This document shows positions 34,796 through 41,918 of a stretch of DNA of 64,000 nt, piece by piece. Location of the stretch: the NCBI RefSeq assembly GCF_013409205.1, contig NZ_JACCAE010000001.1:744001-808000 (forward strand). Direction: 5' to 3'. The notes under the pieces were generated by a model, which saw only the letters and a list, made by a program, of their open reading frames with translations, did not search any database and had not been told where the DNA came from. The DNA is from Janibacter cremeus. GTDB lineage: Bacteria; Actinomycetota; Actinomycetes; Actinomycetales; Dermatophilaceae. Each line of letters opens with the position of its first letter. The stretch's first letter is position 1. The position numbers and the translations under genes were made by a program.

Positions 34796-36278
34796 GGACG
34801 GGCAGGCCGTCCAGGAGTTCCTCGCACGCGCGGGCCAGGACCCTGGCCGCGCGCCGTGTGGACTGGGTGGCCCAGGAGTCGGCCGCGAGCGCCCGCCACT
34901 CAGCCAAGGACTCGCTGGCCGCCCGCGCGACGTCGTCCGCGCTCGCCGTCTCCCGCAGGCCCAGACGACGCCAGGGCTGGACGCCCTGGTCGCCGAGCAG
35001 CCGGAGCGCCGCCGCGGTGCGGCGCTCGTCCAGACCCGGGACCGTGGCCTGACGCACGTCCGCGAGCAGACGCATCTCCTGGGGCGCGTACTCCCCCGCC
35101 CTGATCGCCTCGCACTGCGCGAGCAGTGCCTCCGCATCCGGCACGGGGCGCACGCGCAGCAGACGCTCCAGCGCCGAGACGGCGCCCAGACTGGTCAGGG
35201 CTGCGGCACGCGGCGTGAACTGGGTGGCGATGACACGCTCGACCATCCCCAACCCACTGCGCCGGGCGAGTTCGTCGGCCAGCTCGCCGGGCCGGCTGAT
35301 CCCCTGACGGACGAGCACCGTGCCCAGTCGGACGCCGAAGAGCCCGAGTCGGGCGACGAGCGCGGTGCGGGACTGCGGTGTGCCACCGACCGCATCCGCG
35401 TCCTGGAACCGCCCCACCGAGACGAGCACCGCCTCCCGGTCGACACGCTCCATCCGCGCGAGCGCGGCGAGGATGTCGAAGTCGTCCTGCCGCAGGGTGC
35501 GTCCGCCCTGCGCGAGGAGGCCCGCCACGGGCAGGACGTCCGAGCACAGGGCCTGCATCTGCGGATCCTCCGCGTGCCTGGTCGCGATGTCCTTGGCGGA
35601 GATGAGGCTGTCGAGTCGCCCGCCCCCGACCTCGTCCGCGCGCGAGAGCACGCCGATGGTGGTCGCGACGGCGTGTGCGGCGTCGGTGACGGCACCCCCA
35701 CGCAACTCCTGCAGCATGGTGAGGTCGTCCGCGTGGCGGCTCTTGAAGAGATAGATGACGGCGTCCACCGGACGCCCCGTCGCCTCCGCGGCGAGCAGGT
35801 CCGTGGTGTGCCGGGAGGCCTCGGCGGTCAACGAGCCGATCCCCGGGGTGTCGACGAGCGTGACCTGCTGCAGCATCGGTGATGGCCACTCGACCTCGAT
35901 GCGGGCGACCTGCTGGGGCGTCAGACCCAGGAGCGTGTGCTGCAGACGACCGTGACGTCGGGTGAGCGGCAGCTCGAGGGAGTCGCCGTCGGCCCGGATC
36001 AGCCGGGAGCGCGGTGCGGGGCCGTGGCGGTACCACGTCGTGACCATGGTGCACTCGCCTGCGTCGGTGGGTGCGACCTCCTCACCGATCAGGGCGTTGA
36101 TCAGGGTGGACTTGCCGGCCTTGACCTTCCCCGCGAGGGCGATCCGCAGGGGTTCGTCGAGCCGGGTCAGGTGAGCCCGCAGGATCTGCTGCTCCGCCTC
36201 GCACCCCTCATAGGCCGCGATCGCCTCGACCAGGACCCGCCGTGCCCGGTCCTGCGAGCCCTTGGCACCCCAGGTCAT
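34761..36278 (-). CDS. iniC: Dynamin-like GTPase, IniC type
   Basis: The 505-residue protein has a G domain near the N-terminus with the P-loop GKVKAGKSTLINALIGEE (residues about 50-67) and DTPGIGSL, and a mostly helical C-terminal half without a clear membrane segment. It fits IniC, the partner of IniA in mycobacteria; the pair belongs to the bacterial dynamin-like proteins that act on membranes. Its ATG at 36278 overlaps the iniA stop by four bases. The 3' end overlaps a convergent membrane-protein gene by 35 bases. Gene order (iniB, iniA, iniC) is as in mycobacteria. Confidence 0.82.
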   Translation of the reverse strand: MTWGAKGSQDRARRVLVEAIAAYEGCEAEQQILRAHLTRLDEPLRIALAGKVKAGKSTLINALIGEEVAPTDAGECTMVTTWYRHGPAPRSRLIRADGDSLELPLTRRHGRLQHTLLGLTPQQVARIEVEWPSPMLQQVTLVDTPGIGSLTAEASRHTTDLLAAEATGRPVDAVIYLFKSRHADDLTMLQELRGGAVTDAAHAVATTIGVLSRADEVGGGRLDSLISAKDIATRHAEDPQMQALCSDVLPVAGLLAQGGRTLRQDDFDILAALARMERVDREAVLVSVGRFQDADAVGGTPQSRTALVARLGLFGVRLGTVLVRQGISRPGELADELARRSGLGMVERVIATQFTPRAAALTSLGAVSALERLLRVRPVPDAEALLAQCEAIRAGEYAPQEMRLLADVRQATVPGLDERRTAAALRLLGDQGVQPWRRLGLRETASADDVARAASESLAEWRALAADSWATQSTRRAARVLARACEELLDGLPVLSPPSGPPVAT

Positions 36279-38107
36279 GATGCGACCGCTCTCTGCGCCT
36301 GCGGGCGAGCGGTGCCGAGCGCCTCCTCGAGCTCGACGACCCTGCCCCGATGCTTCTTCAGGAACCGGATGCGTTCGGCCCGCTCGGCGTCCGAGGCCTT
36401 GGCCGCCGTGTTGGCCTGACGAAGGGCGTCGGCGGACGAGCGCTGCAGATCCCCGGCCACCTCGGTGAAGTGATCACGCAGGGTGCGGTGCACCAGCCGC
36501 AACCGGTCCTTCAGCTGCTTGGTCACCTGGAAGGTCACGTCGTCGATGTAACGACGCACGGCCACCTTCGCTTCGTTCTGCCGACGCTTGAGCCGGTTGG
36601 CCCGGTCGTCGGAATAGGCCTTGGTACCGAGCAGGAGGCCCGCGCTGATCGAGATCGGGTTGACCAACGCGAAACCCGCGAGGCCGGTGAGCAGACCGAA
36701 CATCAGCACCCCTCCGTAGGAGCCCCTCATGCCGATGAGGACCTTCTGCCCGACGTTGAGCACCCCCGGGTCGATGTCGACGAGGGGCCTGGCCCGGTCA
36801 GTGAGTCCGGAGGTGCTCCCGACGGCCATGCGCGGCACGGACTGCGCTGCGTCGTCGGCGAAGTGCTGCGCCACCTGCGTGGTGATCCAGCGCGTGTTGT
36901 CCTCTGTCCACCGGAAGGTCTCGGTCAGTGCGTCACCCACCTGCTCCTCCAGCCACTGGGAGAACGCCTCCCACTCCTTGCCCGGATCGCCGGTGTCGAT
37001 GCTGTCCTCGGCGTCATGCACGACTCCACGCAGACGGTCCCTCAGGTCATGCTCCAGGTCGGACATGAGGTCTGCCATCCCGTCCCCGAGGGTCACCTGC
37101 CAGCGCGAGCCACGGTTGCGGAGGGCATCCGCCTGTGCCTTGGCGCGCTCCAGGTCGGCAATGCGCGCGGGTAGCTCCTCCGGGTTCTGCAGAGCGTCCA
37201 ACTCGGACTCCACCGCGAGTCGCAGGTGCCGGCTGACCAGCCGCACGTCCTGGGTCAGTGTCTGGCGGGCGAGGTCCCGCGACTGGGCGAGGATGCCCTG
37301 GCGCAGCACCCGCACCAGCTCGGGGAAACCGGACTCCTCGTTCAGGGCCACGTCCTTCGAGCGCATGGCCGCGTCCCGCAGGACGGAGGAGACGGGCACG
37401 ACGGTGGCGTCGATTCCGGCGTCCCGCAGGTGGCCGCGGTTGATGTCCGCCAGTCGCCGCCACTCGGGTGCGATGTCGGTCTTCGACATCACACAGGTGA
37501 CGTGCGGGCAGGCGTCGACGACGTCGTGCAGGAACTTCAGCTCCGCTGCGGACAGCTCGGCGGAGGCATCGGAGACGAAGAGCACCGCGTCGGCCGACGG
37601 AAGCGCGGCGACGGTGGCCGCAGCGTGGCTGGTCCGCAGCCCGCCGACGCCCGGGGTGTCGATGATGGTCAGGCCTCCGGAGAGGATCTCGCGCGGCAGA
37701 CCTGCCTCGGCGTGGAGGAGTCGTTGACGTCGCTCGGTGCCGGTGGCAAGGCGGATCTCCTGGTCGAACCGCTCCAACGGGACCTCGCGACGAGTCGTCC
37801 GCAGCGGGGCCTCGCCCTCGTCGTCGAGCTGCTCATCGCCCTCGACGAGAGTGGCTGTCGGCGACTGCGCCCAGGACACCACCGTCGGAACAGCCGTCGC
37901 GACATCATCACCCACCTGGCACACCGGAGCATTGACCAAGGCGTTGACCAAGGCGCTCTTGCCCTGCTTGAACTCGCCGACGACGAGGACCCGCGTGGTC
38001 GGGTCGTCATATCGCTCGCGTGCGGCGGCCAGCCTGCGTTGCAGGTCCTCCCGATCAACAGCAGCGACCAGTTCGCTCGCCCGCTCGATCATCGATCCAG
38101 GTTCCAT
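36275..38107 (-). CDS. iniA: Dynamin-like GTPase, IniA type
   Basis: The 610-residue protein carries a dynamin-type G domain: P-loop GEFKQGKSALVNAL (near residue 45), DTPGVGGLRTSHAA, and CVMSKTDIAPEW. A long helical region follows and then a hydrophobic hairpin (about residues 450-500, with GGVLMFGLLTGLAGFALVNP), which would insert in the membrane, and a charged coiled tail. In mycobacteria IniA bends or fuses membranes and is induced by cell-wall drugs. The ATG at 38107 follows GGGGGAG at five bases. A 19-base hairpin lies between this gene and iniB. Confidence 0.85.
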   Translation of the reverse strand: MEPGSMIERASELVAAVDREDLQRRLAAARERYDDPTTRVLVVGEFKQGKSALVNALVNAPVCQVGDDVATAVPTVVSWAQSPTATLVEGDEQLDDEGEAPLRTTRREVPLERFDQEIRLATGTERRQRLLHAEAGLPREILSGGLTIIDTPGVGGLRTSHAAATVAALPSADAVLFVSDASAELSAAELKFLHDVVDACPHVTCVMSKTDIAPEWRRLADINRGHLRDAGIDATVVPVSSVLRDAAMRSKDVALNEESGFPELVRVLRQGILAQSRDLARQTLTQDVRLVSRHLRLAVESELDALQNPEELPARIADLERAKAQADALRNRGSRWQVTLGDGMADLMSDLEHDLRDRLRGVVHDAEDSIDTGDPGKEWEAFSQWLEEQVGDALTETFRWTEDNTRWITTQVAQHFADDAAQSVPRMAVGSTSGLTDRARPLVDIDPGVLNVGQKVLIGMRGSYGGVLMFGLLTGLAGFALVNPISISAGLLLGTKAYSDDRANRLKRRQNEAKVAVRRYIDDVTFQVTKQLKDRLRLVHRTLRDHFTEVAGDLQRSSADALRQANTAAKASDAERAERIRFLKKHRGRVVELEEALGTARPQAQRAVAS

Positions 38108-38200
38108 CCGCACTCCCCCAGCGCATCGATCCCCATGCCTCGTTGCCCGTGTCGGCACCGACTGCCTCCACTGTCCCACACCTGCGGGACCCCCGAAATG

Positions 38201-38240
38201 GCCCGGACCGACCCGACCAGGTGGTCGGATCGGTCCGGGC
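38201..38240 (-). terminator. Hairpin between iniB and iniA
   Basis: Arms GCCCGGACCGACCCGACCA and its complement pair over 19 bases with one mismatch around a two-base loop. It lies 29 bases past the iniB stop and 94 bases before the iniA start, so it may let most transcripts end after iniB. Confidence 0.7.
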
Positions 38241-38268
38241 CGTGCGCTCGTCGTGGACGAGCTGTCGG

Positions 38269-39693
38269 TCAGCCGACGTCGATCAGGTCGTCGTCCGAGG
38301 AGTTGTCCGAGTTGTCGGAGTTGTCGTTGAACGAGTCCTCGGCGTTCATCGAGTTGTCTTCGTTGTCGCTGAAGTTGTCGCTGAAGTTGTCGCTGAAGTT
38401 GTCGTTCATCGAGTCGTTCATCGAGTTGTCCGAAGCGTCCAGATCCAGGTCGACCGAGTTGTCGGAGTTGTCGGAGTTGTCCGAGTTGTCCGAGTTGTCG
38501 GAGTTGTCCGAGTTGTCGGAGTTGTCGTTGAAGGAGTCCTCCGCAGACATCGAGTTGTCCGAGTTGTCCGAGTTGTCGGAGTTGTCGGAGTTGTCCTCGT
38601 TGTCGCTGAAGTTGTCGCTGAAGTTGTCGCTGAAGTTGTCGTTCATCGAGTCGTTCACCGAGTTGTCGGAGTTGTCGGAGTTGTCCGAGTTGTCCGAGTT
38701 GTCCGAGTTGTCCGAGTTGTCCGAGTTGTCGGAGTTGTCCGAGTTGTCGGAGTTGTCCGAGTTGTCGGAGTTGTCCGAGTTGTCCGAGTTGTCCGAGTTG
38801 TCCGAGTTGTCCGAGTTGTCCGACGCATCGATCTTGAACGAGTCGTTGATGTTGGTCGAGTTGTCGGAGTTGTCCGAGTTGTCGGAGTTGTCCGAGTTGT
38901 CGGAGTTGTCCGAGTTGTCGTTGTACGACCCGTTGATGGAGTTGTCCGAGTTGTCCGAGTTGTCGGAGCTGTCGTTGTACGACCCGTTGATGGAGTTGTC
39001 CGAGTTGTCGTTGTTCGAGTCGTTCACCGAGTTGTCGATCATGCCGTCGTCGCCAGCCGCGACCGAGCCGTCACCGGACGCGATGATCGCATCGTTGTCG
39101 AACATCTGGGAGACGTCTCCCTCGGCCCAGATGTTCTGGTTCACGGACTGGTCGAGCGTGGTGTCGCGGTCGTCCACGGTGCTGGTGTAGCTGTAGTTGT
39201 TCACCACGTGGTGCAGCTGCTGCACGGCGTGACCGTGGTCGTCCATGTGGCCACCCCAGCTGCCGCCGTCGCCGCCGTCGCCGCCGTCGCCGCCGTTACC
39301 GCCGCCGTGGTTACCGCCCCAGCCGCCACCGCCGTCGCCACCATTACCGCCGTTGCCACCGTTGCCGCCGTTGCCGCCGTGGTGACCGCCCCAACCACCG
39401 CCGGCGTCGTTGTCCGAGTTGGCCTGGGTCCAGGAGTCACCGCCCGGGGCGCTGACGTGAGCACCGGTGTCGAAGTTCCGGTCGAAGCTGGAGGCGTTCG
39501 TCGTGGTGGTCGTGTTCACCGGCGCGTAGTCGACGACGACGGGCATGACCGCGTCGACGTCGTCGCACGAGACGTCACCGAGGCCGGCCTCATCGAGCGC
39601 AGCCTGCGGGTCGTCGTTGAAGTCTGCTGCGGCCTGCGGGTCGCGGAGCAGGTTGAGAATGAAGTCAAGCAGATCGCTGGTCGAGACGGCCAT
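38269..39693 (-). CDS. iniB: IniB-type protein with giant Asp-Asn-Ser repeat
   Basis: The 474-residue protein starts with an IniB N-terminal domain (MAVSTSDLLDFILNLLRDPQ and ALDEAGLGDVSCDDVDAVMP), followed by a Gly/Asn/His-rich stretch (about residues 95-150). A short globular part with QNIWAEGDVSQMFDNDAIIA comes next, and then about 250 residues made almost only of Asp, Asn and Ser with the unit DNS. There is no signal peptide. Mycobacterial IniB is instead rich in Gly and Asn. It is the first gene of the iniBAC operon and its expression is presumably controlled from 39694-39995. Function is unknown; the repeat is very acidic and probably disordered or solenoid-like. Confidence 0.85.
   Translation of the reverse strand: MAVSTSDLLDFILNLLRDPQAAADFNDDPQAALDEAGLGDVSCDDVDAVMPVVVDYAPVNTTTTTNASSFDRNFDTGAHVSAPGGDSWTQANSDNDAGGGWGGHHGGNGGNGGNGGNGGDGGGGWGGNHGGGNGGDGGDGGDGGSWGGHMDDHGHAVQQLHHVVNNYSYTSTVDDRDTTLDQSVNQNIWAEGDVSQMFDNDAIIASGDGSVAAGDDGMIDNSVNDSNNDNSDNSINGSYNDSSDNSDNSDNSINGSYNDNSDNSDNSDNSDNSDNSDNSTNINDSFKIDASDNSDNSDNSDNSDNSDNSDNSDNSDNSDNSDNSDNSDNSDNSDNSDNSDNSDNSVNDSMNDNFSDNFSDNFSDNEDNSDNSDNSDNSDNSMSAEDSFNDNSDNSDNSDNSDNSDNSDNSDNSVDLDLDASDNSMNDSMNDNFSDNFSDNFSDNEDNSMNAEDSFNDNSDNSDNSSDDDLIDVG
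38308..39030 (-). repeat. Nine-base microsatellite-like repeat coding (Asp-Asn-Ser)n
   Basis: On the minus strand the unit is GACAACTCG or GACAACTCC, repeated many tens of times. Higher-order blocks (NDNFSDNFSDNFSDNEDN; NGSYNDSSDN) recur, which points to unequal crossing-over or slippage of larger units as well. The reading frame is kept because the unit is nine bases. Confidence 0.92.
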
Positions 39694-39995
39694 GACGGGT
39701 CCTTCCCCCTAAGTCGGTTCTTGCTCGACGCCCTGTTGGCGCCACTGATCAACCTAGGGAGGCGGTGAGCTCTGGGAGATCCGGTCAGGGCCCCCTCCCC
39801 GGTCCGCGGACGAAGGGGGATTCCCGCGCCGGGGCATTAGGGGGTTGGGTACTTTCCACACGGAGTCATTAGGGGGTCAAGGAAAAGTCAGAGTTACCTA
39901 CCGGTAACCATGAAATCGACCCTATGCTGGCCATACGTGCTGGTTGTGGAGGGGATCCGATCCGGCACGCATCGGTTGAACTAGGGGGAAATGTC
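39694..39995. promoter_or_regulatory. Divergent control region of the ini locus
   Basis: This gap separates iniB (minus) from the Hsp70-like gene (plus) and is noticeably AT-richer at 39840-39930. It has two direct copies of CATTAGGGGG at 39835-39844 and 39867-39876, 32 bases apart (about three helical turns), and a possible -10 hexamer TATGCT at 39922-39927. The repeats are candidate binding sites for the regulator encoded at 41915. Confidence 0.45.
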
Positions 39996-41918
39996 TTGTC
40001 GGGGGATCAGGTTGTCGTGACCATCGGCACGGCGGAGGTGTGCGCCATCCACATGACGCGCTCATCCGCCGGAGCCGCGCAACCAGCCAGCGAGCTGGTC
40101 CGCAAACCTCTGGCAGTCGTCGACGAACTCGGCACTCCGACCCCGGCCGGCGCGTCGGGTGCACAGAGCCCGGCGGTCGACGGACTCCTCGCCCGGGTGG
40201 GCGACCCCGTCCCGGTCCGGGTGGGATCCCGGTCCTGGCCGGCCGAGACCCTCGTGGCCGTCGTCATCGCCGATGCGGCCGCAGCCGTTGCCGACGAGCC
40301 TGCCGAGCACCTCGTCCTCGTCGTCCCGGACGAATGGCGTGCCCACCGCCGAGCAGCGCTCCGCGACGCGGTCGTCGGGCTCACCGAGCAGTCGGTGACC
40401 ATGGTCGATGCGGGCCTGGGCATCGTGGACCAGCGGGCTGGAGAGCACGTGGACGGTCCCGTCCTCGTGCTCGCAGCCGGGGACGAGTCCTTCCGTGCGC
40501 ACACCTTCATCCACGGGGACGATGGCTGGCGGGTGACGCGCACGAGCTGCTCCGACTGGGGCGGCAACGACATCGACGACGCGCTGCTTGACTTCGTGGG
40601 CGACCGCTCACCGTCGGTTCCGGCGAAGGGGGCACACGACGCCTTCGCCGTCCGTGCCGCATGCACGAATGCACGCGCGGATCTCGCTCAACGGACCGCG
40701 ACGGAGGTGGATCTGCCCGGGCGGGACCCGGTCCGGCTCGTCCGCGCAGACCTCGAGCTCCTGGCAGGCGGTGCTGTCACCGACATCGTCGACCAGCTGG
40801 TGGCCGACGTCATCGACCCGAACGGCGTCCGTCCTGCCAAGGTGCTCGTCACCGGCTCCCTGGCATCGCTACCGATGGTCGTCGAGGCCGTCTCCGGCGC
40901 CCTGGGCATGTCCGTCACGCACGTCACCGACGGGCAGGCCCTCCAGCGGTACGCCGATGCCGGTGCCGCCGCGATGGAGTCGAGCACGGTCGCCGAGCCC
41001 GCGGACACGGACGGGCACGACGTCCAGGACACCCAGCTGCTACCGATCGCACCGCTCCCACCCGCTCGGCACCAGGGGCACCGTCGACGCACTGCGGTCC
41101 TGGTCGCGGCCGCACTCGCCGTGGCCGCCCCCGTCGCAGCGGTGGCCATGACGATGACCGATGCCGGGGAGGCCACCCTGCTCTCCCTCGTCGACGGCGT
41201 CGTGCCGCAGGACTCGTCCTCCCCCGACCGTGCCAACAGTGACGTGTTGGGCAGTCTGGCCGACGCCGCCATGCTCCCCGCACTGCCGTGGGGCGACTCG
41301 AACGACGCCGATGATGACGAAGGCAACTCTGCCGCGACCGGCGACACGGGTGAGAGCGCCGAGCCCGGCGGCGGCACCGCCGATGACGGCACGAAGAGCC
41401 CCTCTCCGACCTCCACCCACGGTGACCCGGCGGAGAAGAAGAAGGACAAGGACTCCAAGGACCGCGAGGAGTCGAAGAAGGGCAAGAAGAAGAGCGACGA
41501 GACCGGCAAGAAGGACAAGGGCAAGGCGAGCGAGAGCAAGACGGCACGCGGCAACGGGTCCGACAAGGCATCCCCGAGCAAGTCCTCCTCGAGCAAGTCC
41601 TCCTCGAGCAAGGCCAAGACTCCCAACACGCCCTCGAAGTCCTCGGGCCACACCCCCTCTTCCCCGAACACGCCGAGCTCGACGTCCGGCACGCCTGCCA
41701 ACCCCACGACGTCGCCATCCACGAGCACACCGGCGCCCACGAAGACCCCGGATCCTGAACCGAGCACGACCCCCGATCCCGACCCGACCCCGGATCCGGA
41801 ACCGAGCACCAGCACCCCGACGAGCAGCGAGCCGAGCGTCACGAGTTCCCCGTCCACGACCGCGACGGCCCCGGCCACGTCCGAGCAGACGACCTCGCCG
41901 GCGCCCGGCCAGTCATGA
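39996..41918 (+). CDS. Hsp70-like (actin-fold) membrane protein of the ini locus
   Basis: The 640-residue product has an N-terminal domain of about 350 residues like a degenerate Hsp70 ATPase (VVVTIGTAEVCAIHM, GPVLVLAAGDESFRAHTF, VTRTSCSDWGGNDIDDALLD, VLVTGSLASLPMVVEAV). One membrane helix follows (TAVLVAAALAVAAPVAAVAM), and then an extracellular Lys/Ser/Thr/Pro-rich stalk. I choose the TTG at 39996 because AGGGGGA precedes it and a possible -10 lies at 39922; an in-frame ATG at 39924 is the alternative. Its stop overlaps the start of the regulator gene by four bases. Its phosphate loops are poorly conserved, so ATPase activity is doubtful. Confidence 0.7.
   Translation: MSGDQVVVTIGTAEVCAIHMTRSSAGAAQPASELVRKPLAVVDELGTPTPAGASGAQSPAVDGLLARVGDPVPVRVGSRSWPAETLVAVVIADAAAAVADEPAEHLVLVVPDEWRAHRRAALRDAVVGLTEQSVTMVDAGLGIVDQRAGEHVDGPVLVLAAGDESFRAHTFIHGDDGWRVTRTSCSDWGGNDIDDALLDFVGDRSPSVPAKGAHDAFAVRAACTNARADLAQRTATEVDLPGRDPVRLVRADLELLAGGAVTDIVDQLVADVIDPNGVRPAKVLVTGSLASLPMVVEAVSGALGMSVTHVTDGQALQRYADAGAAAMESSTVAEPADTDGHDVQDTQLLPIAPLPPARHQGHRRRTAVLVAAALAVAAPVAAVAMTMTDAGEATLLSLVDGVVPQDSSSPDRANSDVLGSLADAAMLPALPWGDSNDADDDEGNSAATGDTGESAEPGGGTADDGTKSPSPTSTHGDPAEKKKDKDSKDREESKKGKKKSDETGKKDKGKASESKTARGNGSDKASPSKSSSSKSSSSKAKTPNTPSKSSGHTPSSPNTPSSTSGTPANPTTSPSTSTPAPTKTPDPEPSTTPDPDPTPDPEPSTSTPTSSEPSVTSSPSTTATAPATSEQTTSPAPGQS

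Noticed and set aside
38308..39030. CRISPR array
   Set aside because: The repeat unit is nine bases without spacers and is in a coding frame.
37226..39768. Long plus-strand open frames rich in Glu-Leu-Ser or Val-Val-Arg repeats
   Set aside because: They are antisense to iniB and only reflect its nine-base repeat; the minus-strand frame has an IniB domain, a ribosome binding site and a sensible start.
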